Under the pieces are notes generated by a model that was not told where the DNA came from, did not search any database, and saw only the letters and a list, made by a program, of their open reading frames with translations. A stretch of 6,462 nt of DNA from CALZJC01 sp041574955 (GTDB lineage Bacteria; Acidobacteriota; Thermoanaerobaculia; Multivoradales; JAHEKO01), in assembly GCA_041574955.1 (NCBI GenBank), contig JBFGNS010000207.1, positions 1-6,462 of the forward strand, in the 5' to 3' direction. A program made the position numbers and the translations under genes. How positions within the stretch are numbered: position 1 is the first letter of the stretch; each line of letters opens with the position of its first letter. Shown piece by piece: positions 1-6,262 of this stretch.

Positions 1-1398
1 ATCTTCTATGTCTTCTTCGTCGCCTTCGTCGCTCTGTACGGCTTCGTCTTCCTGCGCCGGCGGCCGCGGGTCTGGCTGATCGTCGTCGCCAGCCTGGTCT
101 TCTACGGCACCTGGAACTACCGCTTCATCCCGCTGCTGGTGGGCAGTGCGATGGCGGACTACTACATCGCGCTGGCGATCGGGCGGGCGTCGAGCCAGGC
201 GGCGCGCAAGCGGTGGCTGACGCTGTCGGTGGCGATCAACCTCGGCATCCTGGCGCTGTTCAAGTACGCCGACTTCGTGCTCGAGTCGGTGGCCGACTTC
301 CTGGCGCTGTTCGGCGTCGCGGCGGACCTGCCGACCCTCGCCTTCGTGCTGCCGGTGGGTATCTCGTTCTACACCTTCCAGAGCCTGAGCTACACGATCG
401 ACGTCTACCGCGGCGACATGGAGCCCCGTCGCGGGCTGGCCGAGTTCACCGCCGCGCTGTCGTTCTTCCCGCAGCTGGTGGCCGGCCCGATCCTGCGCGC
501 GCGGCAGATCCTGCCGCAGATGCACACCCTGCCGGTGCCGACCTGGGACGGCGTCAAGCACGGCCTGCTGCTTGTCACCGCCGGGGTGCTCAAGAAGACC
601 GTTGCCGATCTGCTGGCGGCGCCGGCGGCCAAGGCGTTCGACTCGGCGGAGCCGGTCAGCCTGATCGAGACCTGGACCGGGGTGCTGGCGTTCGCCGGGC
701 AGATCTATGGTGACTTCGCCGGCTACACCGACATGGCGATCGGGCTGGCGCTGGTGCTCGGCTTCCAGATCCCGCTCAACTTCCGCGTGCCGTACTTCGC
801 GCTCTCGCCGGTCGACTTCTGGCGCCGCTGGCACATCTCGCTGTCGACCTGGCTGCGCGACTACCTGTACATCTCGCTCGGCGGCAACCGCAACAACCGC
901 CGGTTGCGCAACGTGATGATCACCATGCTGCTGGGCGGGCTGTGGCACGGCGCGGCCTGGACCTTCGTGGTGTGGGGTGCGTTCCACGGCGTGCTGATCG
1001 TCGCCACCCACGCGCTCGCCAGGCTGCGCGCCTTCGCCGCCTGGGTCGAGCCGCCGCACCGCGGGATCACGCTGCTCAAGTGGGCGATCACCTTCTACCT
1101 GGTGACCGTCGGCTGGGTGCTGTTCCGCGCCCACGACATCGAGGGCGCCGTCGCCATGCTGGCCGACATGCACGGCCTGGGCGGCGGGCTGCCGCCGGCC
1201 GCCGCCGTGGCGCCGATCATCTTCGGGCTGACCGTGGCAGCGCTCGTCCTCATCCACCTGATGGACTACTTCATCCTCGAGAGCGCCGACAAGCTCGAGC
1301 GCAAGCCGTGGCTGTTCTGGCTGCTGCTGGTCGTCGTCCAGACGCTCTGCCTGATGGTGGGAGAGCCTTCCGATGACTTCATCTACTTCCAGTTCTAG
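1..1398 (+). CDS. MBOAT-family membrane O-acyltransferase (AlgI/DltB type), 5' end outside window
   Basis: An integral-membrane acyltransferase expected to pass an acyl group, usually acetyl, from a cytoplasmic donor to an extracytoplasmic glycan or carrier. The frame is open from base 1 (IFYVFFVAFVALYG...), and 465 codons are present, so only roughly 10-20 N-terminal residues are probably missing compared with AlgI-like proteins. The GTG at 139 is internal: the 46 codons before it already read as family sequence (SLVFYGTWNYRFIPLLVG). Family signatures in order, numbered by in-window codon: LPVGISFYTFQ from 117, then SFFPQLVAGPI, then PVDFWRRWHISLSTWLRDYLY with His278, and GGLWHGAAWTFVVWG with His316, the invariant histidine of MBOAT enzymes. 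Many hydrophobic segments support a multi-pass protein. The stop overlaps the start of the SGNH-like partner gene by 26 bases, indicating co-translation. The family call is firm; the acceptor glycan cannot be read from the sequence. Confidence 0.95.
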   Translation: MFYVFFVAFVALYGFVFLRRRPRVWLIVVASLVFYGTWNYRFIPLLVGSAMADYYIALAIGRASSQAARKRWLTLSVAINLGILALFKYADFVLESVADFLALFGVAADLPTLAFVLPVGISFYTFQSLSYTIDVYRGDMEPRRGLAEFTAALSFFPQLVAGPILRARQILPQMHTLPVPTWDGVKHGLLLVTAGVLKKTVADLLAAPAAKAFDSAEPVSLIETWTGVLAFAGQIYGDFAGYTDMAIGLALVLGFQIPLNFRVPYFALSPVDFWRRWHISLSTWLRDYLYISLGGNRNNRRLRNVMITMLLGGLWHGAAWTFVVWGAFHGVLIVATHALARLRAFAAWVEPPHRGITLLKWAITFYLVTVGWVLFRAHDIEGAVAMLADMHGLGGGLPPAAAVAPIIFGLTVAALVLIHLMDYFILESADKLERKPWLFWLLLVVVQTLCLMVGEPSDDFIYFQF

Positions 1399-2635
1399 AA
1401 AGATCTTCGCGAAGATCTTCCTCGTCATCACCCTGGGGATGGCGGTGTCGATGGCGCTGGTGCGGCTGTTCACCTGGCTCAACGGGGTCAGCGGCGAGCA
1501 GTTCCTGGGCCGGGTGCTGGAAGCACGGGCGGCGCTGCCGCGGATCGTCGCCGAGCCCGACCCGCTGGTGATGTTCTACGGCTCGTCGATGACCCAGGCC
1601 GGCTTCTCGGCGCGCCAGTTCGACCGCGAGATGGCCGAGCGCGGCGTGCGGGTCAAGTCGTTCAACTTCGGCTTCGGCGGGCTCAACCCGTACTTCCAGG
1701 ACTTCCTGGCGCGGCGGGTGCGCGAGGCGTTCGAGGCCGAGGACCGGCGGCTCGAGCTGGCATTGATCGAGCTGGTGCCGTTCCAGCTCACCCAGACCCG
1801 CTGGCAGGGCGCCGAGCCGCTGGTCGACTCGTACCTGGGCATGCTGGCGAGCCCGCGCGAGCTGGGCGAGATGCTGCTCGACGACCCGACTCGCGCCATC
1901 CGCGTTTTCAACATCCGCTACCTGAGGGACAGCGTGTCGGCCGAGATGATCACCTTCCACTTCGGCCAGGGGCTGAGGCCGCCGGAGCCGACCAGCGACC
2001 TGCCCGAGGACGAGCAGATCCAGGAGCGCATGGATGAGCTGGGCCAGCAGCTCAACGAGCGGTTCGAGCAGGACTACCCGGACTACGCCGGCGAGAACTG
2101 GCACTACGGCTGGCAGGGCGCCGGCACCATCCCCGAGGAGCGCTCGGAGGAGACGCGCGAGCTGTTCCGCCAGTACTACGACGCCATCCGCAACCCGCGC
2201 CGCATGGACGGCGACCGGCTGTGGCGGATCTACTCGGCCGACATCGTCGAGCTGCGTTTCGAGGAGCTGCTGGTCGAGAGCTTCATCCGCATCGTCGAGA
2301 CCTTCAAGCAGTTCTCCGACCGGGTGGAGGTGGTGCTCCTGCCGCGCAACGCGAAGTGGATCCAGTACACGCCGGAGGGCGCCGCCCGCCTCGAGGCGCT
2401 GATCGAGCGGGTGAGCCGGGAGACCGGCGTCCCGATCCGCAACTACCAGGACCACCAGGCCTTCGGCCCCGAGATGTTCGGCGACACCACTCACCTCTCC
2501 CGCTACGCCGGCGACGTCACCTTCACCTCGCTCCTGGTAGACCAGTACGCCCCGCTCCTGGGCGCGCCGCCCTCTCCCGGCGACGCCCTCTCGGAGTCGC
2601 CTTCGGAGCCCTCGTCTCGACCCGAGGACCGGTAA
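1373..2635 (+). CDS. Membrane-anchored SGNH-hydrolase-like acyltransfer partner of the MBOAT protein
   Basis: Probably the extracytoplasmic acyl-transfer partner of the upstream MBOAT enzyme, comparable in role to DltD, AlgX/AlgJ or PatB. The 420-residue protein starts with a short basic stretch and one hydrophobic helix (about residues 10-31), fitting a signal anchor with the rest outside the cytoplasm. FYGSSMTQ (68-75) is the block I motif, with Ser72 in the position of the GDS nucleophile. FGFGGLN (99-105) resembles the next conserved block, and FGDTTHLS (369-376) gives the D-x-x-H pair Asp371/His374, completing a plausible Ser-Asp-His triad. Residues about 200-280 form an acidic, polar insert, and the last 24 residues are a Pro/Ser-rich tail, both unlikely to belong to the catalytic core. 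The ATG at 1373 is chosen because a GGTGGGAG site (1356-1363) lies before it inside the MBOAT gene. Overall similarity to named families looks low; fold and role are inferred from motifs and position. Confidence 0.82.
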   Translation: MTSSTSSSRKIFAKIFLVITLGMAVSMALVRLFTWLNGVSGEQFLGRVLEARAALPRIVAEPDPLVMFYGSSMTQAGFSARQFDREMAERGVRVKSFNFGFGGLNPYFQDFLARRVREAFEAEDRRLELALIELVPFQLTQTRWQGAEPLVDSYLGMLASPRELGEMLLDDPTRAIRVFNIRYLRDSVSAEMITFHFGQGLRPPEPTSDLPEDEQIQERMDELGQQLNERFEQDYPDYAGENWHYGWQGAGTIPEERSEETRELFRQYYDAIRNPRRMDGDRLWRIYSADIVELRFEELLVESFIRIVETFKQFSDRVEVVLLPRNAKWIQYTPEGAARLEALIERVSRETGVPIRNYQDHQAFGPEMFGDTTHLSRYAGDVTFTSLLVDQYAPLLGAPPSPGDALSESPSEPSSRPEDR

Positions 2636-2666
2636 CCACCGCCAGGGCATCGACCGCACTCCACGC

Positions 2667-3078
2667 GCGCCCTACGGAGGCCGGCGACCGAGGCCCGGGG
2701 GGCAGGGTCCCCGGAGTAGCTCCCCGCCAAGCGTCTTCCCGAGCGCCAGCGAGGGATCTCGGCACCGACCCCGGCACGGGTATGTCGGTCCTGCACTGCC
2801 GGCCGAGTGCAGGCGACCGCCCCGCCCACGGCACCGAACGGCTCCTCCCCCCACGCGCCCTGCGGAGGCCGGCGAAAGAGGCCCGGGGGACAGGGTCCCA
2901 GGGTAGCTCTCGGCCAAGCGTCTTCCCGAGCGCCAGCGAGGGATCTCGGCACCGACCCCGGCACGGGTATGTCGGTCCTGCACTGCCGGCCGAGTGCAGG
3001 CGACCGCCCCGGCCACGGCACCGAACGGCTCCTCCCCCCACGCGCCCTGCGGAGGCCGGCGAAAGAGGCCCGGGGGAC
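2667..3078. repeat. 187/188-bp tandem repeat, two full copies plus a 37-bp partial copy
   Basis: Copy 1 is 2667-2854 (188 bp), copy 2 is 2855-3041 (187 bp), and a third truncated copy is 3042-3078. The last 128 bases of copies 1 and 2 (2727-2854 and 2914-3041) differ at a single base, while the first 60 carry about nine differences including a one-base gap. The partial copy matches the first 37 bases of copy 2 exactly. Each unit is packed with inverted repeats: in copy 1, TCCC...GGGA at 2737-2756; ACCGAC/GTCGGT with an inner CCCG/CGGG at 2764-2789; and CTGCACT/AGTGCAG with an 8-base loop at 2791-2812, extendable to 2786-2819. The second and third hairpins share bases and are alternatives. The layout resembles palindromic interspersed (REP/BIME-like) intergenic repeats. 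I do not recognise a named family. Confidence 0.9.
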
Positions 3079-3104
3079 CCTGTCCCCCGGGTCTCCGAGC
3101 CGGC
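3055..3104. repeat. Fold-back palindrome at the end of the 187-bp array
   Basis: Left arm 3055-3078 and right arm 3082-3104 are separated by the three bases CCT. The core stem 3065-3078/3082-3095 is 14 bp with one G-T pair, of which the inner 10 bp (CCCGGGGGAC) are perfect. After a short mismatched stretch the arms pair again as GCCGGC (3055-3060 with 3099-3104). The left arm is the start of the third, truncated repeat copy, and the right arm is a near-copy of the same segment in reverse orientation. As RNA it would be a very stable hairpin downstream of the SGNH-like gene, but no T-tract follows, so it is not a classical intrinsic terminator. Confidence 0.85.
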
Positions 3105-3143
3105 CGGGCCAGCACGCACACGCCTGTCAGCTACCATCCACCT

Positions 3144-3333
3144 CACATCCGCTGGAACAGCGGTGACAGGAAACTCAGAGCCACGTCAGCTCGTGGCAGC
3201 TTGGGGATCGGGCTGAGTATCCTGTCACCGTTGTAGCCCACATCCGCTGGAACAGCGGTGACAGGAAACTCAGGGCCACGTCAGCTCGTGGCAGCTCGGG
3301 GATCGGGCTGAGTATCCTGTCACCGTTGTAGCC
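3144..3333. repeat. Two head-to-tail copies of a 95-bp hairpin-forming element ahead of the asparaginase-like gene
   Basis: Copy A is 3144-3238 and copy B is 3239-3333. They match at 93 of 95 positions (A3179 to G3274, T3202 to C3297). Each has a long inverted repeat: in copy A, 3157-3178 pairs with 3213-3234 over 22 positions, with one G-T pair and one A-A mismatch. Inside the loop a second hairpin forms, GCCACG/CGTGGC with loop TCAGCT (3180-3197), followed by 15 apparently unpaired bases (3198-3212). In copy B the arms are 3252-3273 and 3308-3329 and the inner hairpin is 3275-3292. Both base differences fall outside the stems. Copy B ends 7 bases before the AGGAGG of the next gene, so a transcript starting upstream would carry both copies as a leader. 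It could equally be a duplicated palindromic repeat. It matches no riboswitch class I know. Confidence 0.9.
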
Positions 3334-3340
3334 ACCGTTC

Positions 3341-3346
3341 AGGAGG
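3341..3346 (+). promoter_or_regulatory. Consensus ribosome binding site of the asparaginase-like gene
   Basis: AGGAGG lies 4 bases before the ATG at 3351, a perfect though closely spaced Shine-Dalgarno site. It fixes the start and places the duplicated 95-bp element immediately upstream of the translation initiation region. Confidence 0.85.
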
Positions 3347-3350
3347 CCCC

Positions 3351-4469
3351 ATGACCGAGAAACTCGACCGCCGCCAGCTCGTCCGCCTCGGCACCACCGC
3401 CGTAGGCCTAGCCGCCCTTGCCCCGCGCCGCCTCTTCGGCCAGGCCCCTGCGGTCCACACCGGCGGCCGCCGCCCGGTGGTGGTGGCCTCGCGCAACGGC
3501 CACGTCTCGCGCGACGCCGACGGCGTGACCTGCGTCGAGAAGGCGTACGGCCTGCTCACCAGCGGCGCCGACCCGCTCGACGCGCTGATCGCGGGCGTCA
3601 ACATCGTCGAGTGCGACCCGGAGGACACCAGCGTCGGCTACGGTGGCCTGCCCAACGCCGACGGCGTGGTGCAGCTCGACGCCTGCTGCATGCACGGCCC
3701 GAAGCGCCGGGCCGGCGGCGTGGCGGCGCTCGAGGGGGTGCGGACCCCTTCGCTGGTGGCCCAAGCGGTCGCCGACCACACCGACCACCACCTGCTGGTC
3801 GGCCACGACGCGCAGCGCTTCGCGCGCTCGATGGGCTTCGCGATCGAGGACGACCTCAACACCGAGACCTCGCGCCGGCTGTGGCTCGAATGGAAGCGGC
3901 GCACCGACCCGCGGCACTACCTCGATCCGGAGGAGCGCGCCCGCGCCGGCCGCCGCGCCGGGCTCGAGATGGTGGCCGAGGGGCTGATCGACGCCGAGCA
4001 CTACTACGGCACCATCAACTGCAGCGGCGTCGGGCCGGGCGGCGAGATCTGCGGCGTCACCACCACCAGCGGGCTGGCGTGGAAGATCCCGGGCCGGGTG
4101 GGCGACTCGCCGATCCTGGGCGCCGGCCTGTACGTCGACCGCGAGGTCGGCGCCGCCGGGTCGACCGGCCGCGGCGAGGCCAACCTCTACCACCTGGCGT
4201 CGTTCCTGGTGGTCGAAGAGATGCGGCGGGGCGCCGCGCCCAAGGACGCCGGCCTGTCGGCGCTCCGGCGGGTGGCCGGCAACACGGTAGAGAAGCGGCT
4301 GCTCAACCCCCGCGGGCTGCCGGCCTTCGGCTTGAGCTTCTACGTCGTCAACGCGCGCGGCGAGCACGCCGGCGTGTCGATGTACGAGTCGGCCTACTCG
4401 GTGTGCACCGAGAGCGGCGCCGAGATCCTGCCCACCGAGCCGCTGTTCGAGGGCAAGGCCAACGAGTGA
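3351..4469 (+). CDS. Secreted glycosylasparaginase / isoaspartyl peptidase family Ntn-hydrolase
   Basis: A 372-residue member of the asparaginase 2 family (N4-(beta-N-acetylglucosaminyl)-L-asparaginase type), which self-cleaves to expose a threonine nucleophile and hydrolyses asparagine-side-chain or isoaspartyl amides. Residues 7-33 (DRRQLVRLG, then a hydrophobic run to FGQAPA) look like a twin-arginine export signal. VGYGGLPNADG (95-105) and LDACCM (109-114) match the alpha chain. The nucleophile is Thr221 in YYGTIN; Thr239 (TTTSG), Arg249 and Asp252 (GRVGDSP), and Gly275 (TGRGE) align at a constant offset of 69 with Flavobacterium glycosylasparaginase Thr152, Thr170, Arg180, Asp183 and Gly206, as recalled. 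The residue before the nucleophile is Gly220 rather than Asp, and the N-terminal STWNF-like substrate loop reads ASRNG. The family is clear; the substrate is not, and may be an isoaspartyl peptide or another amide rather than glycosylated asparagine. AGGAGG at 3341-3346 supports this start. Confidence 0.92.
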   Translation: MTEKLDRRQLVRLGTTAVGLAALAPRRLFGQAPAVHTGGRRPVVVASRNGHVSRDADGVTCVEKAYGLLTSGADPLDALIAGVNIVECDPEDTSVGYGGLPNADGVVQLDACCMHGPKRRAGGVAALEGVRTPSLVAQAVADHTDHHLLVGHDAQRFARSMGFAIEDDLNTETSRRLWLEWKRRTDPRHYLDPEERARAGRRAGLEMVAEGLIDAEHYYGTINCSGVGPGGEICGVTTTSGLAWKIPGRVGDSPILGAGLYVDREVGAAGSTGRGEANLYHLASFLVVEEMRRGAAPKDAGLSALRRVAGNTVEKRLLNPRGLPAFGLSFYVVNARGEHAGVSMYESAYSVCTESGAEILPTEPLFEGKANE

Positions 4470-4514
4470 GACCGGCCGCTGGGGACCGGCCACTGAGACC
4501 GGCCGCCGCCGGCG
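4470..4514. repeat. Short convergent intergenic spacer with three GACCGGCC repeats
   Basis: The 45 bases between the two convergent stop codons contain GACCGGCC at 4470-4477, 4484-4491 and 4497-4504, spaced 14 and 13 bases apart. CCGG and GGCC are self-complementary, so small G/C hairpins are possible, but there is no T-tract on either strand and no convincing bidirectional terminator. Confidence 0.6.
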
Positions 4515-6254
4515 CTACGGTTGGCTCGCCGGCCGGGCCGCTAGCCCGTCTGCCAGCTCGACCTCGCGGTAGAGCACCGAGTAGCTGCCGCCCACCTCGT
4601 CGAAGATGCCGATGGCGAGCCGCTGGCGGCCCTCCTCGAGCACCAGCTTGACGCCGTGCAGGTAGTTGCTGCCGACCTCGTTGAGGTAGCGCTCGGGATC
4701 GAGCCGCAGGGGAACGACCGAGCGGCTGGCGGGCGGCTTGCGGCCGTCGGGCTGCTCGCGCGCGAAGAACAGGCTGAGCTGGCCGGCGAGCCGCTCCTCG
4801 TGCGGCACCAGCTGGAGCATCGCGAGCGGGATCTCGAGCACCACCGGCAGCACGAAGTGGCCGTCGTCGCGCCGCCCCGGCGAGCCGAAGGCCACCGTCG
4901 CGCCGAGCGGGTTGAAGTCGAGCCGGTACCACAGCGCCGCCAGCGTCCGGTTGGCCACCTGCTCGTGGCGCGACAGGTCGCGGTGGCCGGTCCGATGCCT
5001 GACCCTGACGCCCTTGCGCTTGACCTTCACCTCGATGCGGTGGTCGCGGCGGTCGGGCTTGCGCTTCGGGGTGTAGCCCAGCTCGTAGGCGTGGTCGAGG
5101 TCGCGGCCGAGCGCCGCCAGGCTGGCGGCGGCGTCGTTGGTGTCGAGGAAGGCGCGGCCGCCGGTGGCGTCCGCCATCGCGCTGAGGGTGGCCTGCTCGT
5201 TGGAGCGCTGCATGAAGTCGACTCGCGGCGTGGCCGACAGGAACCACTCGCCGGTCTCGACGTCGTTGGCCGAGGCGGTCGGCAGGCCCGAGGCCTGCAG
5301 CGCGTGCAGCGTGACGCCGTTGCGGTTGGCCTGGCGCGCCAGGCCGTCGAGCAGCTCGCCGACCGAGAAGGTGGTGGCGCGCGCTCCGGCCGAGGTCGAC
5401 GGCAGGCTGTCGGGGCCGATGCCGACCGGGCACCACTCCTCGATCAGCCAGTACAGCTCCTCGCCGGGCGACAGCGGCAGGCCGTCGCTCAGGTAGACCA
5501 GCGCCTTGCGGCCGCGCAGCCCGCCGAGCGAGGTGGTGAGCTCGCCGAGCGCGCGCAGCGCCGCGCTCACCTCGCCCTGCACCTGCGCGGCGTAGCCGTC
5601 GACGATCGAGATCATCAGGTCCTTGTCCGCGCACGGCCCGCCGCCGACCCGGCGCTCGAGGGCGGCGCGGTAGATCTCCGTGAGATGGCGCATCACCCCG
5701 CGGCGGTCGGCCTCCCCGCGGGCGCCGGTGCCTCCGGCCGCCAGCCGGTCGAGCGCCGCCAGCACCGTGCCGGCGTCGGTGGTGGGCGGCGAGACCACCC
5801 GCAGGTCACGGTCGTAGGACACCACCGTCAGCCAGTCGCCGCGGCCGGCGCGCTGGCGCACGAAGGCGGCCATCTGGCCGACGACCCGGTTGCGGTGGTG
5901 TGGCGCGGTGTGGATCTGGTCGAGGTACAGCACCAGGAAGCTGGTGTCGTCGCCGTCGGGCGGTGGGGTGGCGGGCGCGGCGGCCGTGTCCCGCGGCGGC
6001 GCGGCCGGGGCGGCATCGTCCGGGCGGCCGATCTCGGCGAAGTGGGTGATCTTGACCCGCTTGCCGTCCTCCCACAGCTCGAACTCTCCCCGGTCGAGCC
6101 CGGTGACGGGGTTGCCCTCCCGGTCGGACACCGTGACGGTGACGTTGACCACCGTCACCTCGACGGTGTCGCCGAACACCGGTGGCGCGTCGGGCTGCGC
6201 GGCAACGGCGGCCGGCCAGATCCAAGCGAGCAGCAGGAGTGCGTAGCGGTGCAC
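4515..6254 (-). CDS. Secreted VWFA-related acidobacterial domain protein (TIGR03436-like)
   Basis: An exported 579-residue protein of unknown function from a family greatly expanded in Acidobacteriota. Numbering is from the GTG at 6254-6252. HRYALLLLAWIWPAAVAA is a standard signal peptide, with cleavage likely near residue 19. A beta-rich N-terminal motif follows (VEVTVVNVTVTVSDREG, then FELWEDGKRVKITHF, about 31-72), then a Pro/Ala linker and a von Willebrand A-like region from about 103 (FLVLYLDQIHTA) through KALVYLSDGLP (about 250-260) to TGGRAF (364-369) and DLDHAYELGYTP (385-396). The last 180 residues lack a recognised domain. The metal site is degenerate: DxSxS is replaced by D112-Q-I-H-T116. 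The GTG is preferred because GGAG (6262-6259) precedes it by 4 bases and gives a normal signal length. The in-frame ATG at 6302 has no such site, and the 16 added codons include ATT, GCA, CCA, CTA, TCT and AGA, unlike the G/C-ending codons elsewhere. Confidence 0.88.
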   Translation of the reverse strand: MHRYALLLLAWIWPAAVAAQPDAPPVFGDTVEVTVVNVTVTVSDREGNPVTGLDRGEFELWEDGKRVKITHFAEIGRPDDAAPAAPPRDTAAAPATPPPDGDDTSFLVLYLDQIHTAPHHRNRVVGQMAAFVRQRAGRGDWLTVVSYDRDLRVVSPPTTDAGTVLAALDRLAAGGTGARGEADRRGVMRHLTEIYRAALERRVGGGPCADKDLMISIVDGYAAQVQGEVSAALRALGELTTSLGGLRGRKALVYLSDGLPLSPGEELYWLIEEWCPVGIGPDSLPSTSAGARATTFSVGELLDGLARQANRNGVTLHALQASGLPTASANDVETGEWFLSATPRVDFMQRSNEQATLSAMADATGGRAFLDTNDAAASLAALGRDLDHAYELGYTPKRKPDRRDHRIEVKVKRKGVRVRHRTGHRDLSRHEQVANRTLAALWYRLDFNPLGATVAFGSPGRRDDGHFVLPVVLEIPLAMLQLVPHEERLAGQLSLFFAREQPDGRKPPASRSVVPLRLDPERYLNEVGSNYLHGVKLVLEEGRQRLAIGIFDEVGGSYSVLYREVELADGLAARPASQP

Positions 6255-6262
6255 GGTTCTCC
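6255..6262 (-). promoter_or_regulatory. Ribosome binding site supporting the GTG start of the VWFA-related gene
   Basis: Read on the minus strand, GGAG (6262-6259) is followed by AACC and then GTG (6254-6252). This decides the start over the ATG at 6302, which instead has a small hairpin (ACCGC/GCGGT, 6303-6315) where its Shine-Dalgarno site should be. Confidence 0.6.

Larger units (their letters stand above)
2636..3350. other. 715-base repeat-rich intergenic region without a credible gene
   Basis: This gap between the SGNH-like gene and the asparaginase-like gene holds two unrelated tandem arrays (period 187/188 bp and period 95 bp) and a fold-back palindrome, annotated separately. Frames that stay open across it have repetitive Arg/Pro/Gly-rich translations. 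The longer repeat period is not a multiple of three, so the same DNA is read in different frames in successive copies, which argues against coding. No recognisable sigma-70 promoter, tRNA or T-tract terminator was found. Bases 3105-3143 are the only part not covered by a repeat or palindrome; they contain CCTGTCA at 3123, also found near the right end of each 95-bp unit, perhaps a decayed fragment of another copy. Confidence 0.8.

Noticed and set aside
139..141. GTG at 139 as the start of the MBOAT gene
   Set aside because: The frame is open to base 1 and the upstream residues match the normal N-terminal region of the family, so the real start lies outside the window.
1379..2659. 426-codon open frame on the minus strand opposite the SGNH-like gene
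   Set aside because: It is antisense to a gene with conserved motifs, a ribosome binding site and operon context. Its Arg/Leu/Val-rich translation is typical of antisense frames in high-GC DNA.
3065..3095. Intrinsic terminator for the MBOAT-SGNH operon
   Set aside because: The hairpin is strong but is followed by CGAGCCGG, with no T-tract, and lies about 430 bases past the stop codon. It is better explained as part of the repeat array.
2503..3146. Several overlapping minus-strand frames across the 187-bp array (to 149-207 codons)
   Set aside because: They are low-complexity Arg/Gly/Pro translations of repeat DNA. Because the period is not divisible by three, the same repeated peptide appears in different frames, the mark of repeat DNA rather than a gene.
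2221..3216. 331-codon plus-strand frame running from the SGNH-like gene through both repeat regions
   Set aside because: It starts inside a well-supported gene, and its later part is a translation of the 187-bp repeats read in shifting frames. No recognisable protein motif.
3144..3333. Integron attC site or CRISPR array as an explanation of the 95-bp repeats
   Set aside because: There is no GTTRRRY/RYYYAAC core pair at the arm ends and no integrase gene. Two abutting 95-bp copies lack the short-repeat/unique-spacer pattern of CRISPR.
3408..4493. 361-codon minus-strand frame opposite the asparaginase-like gene
   Set aside because: It is antisense to a conserved enzyme with catalytic residues in place, and has no ribosome binding site or motif.
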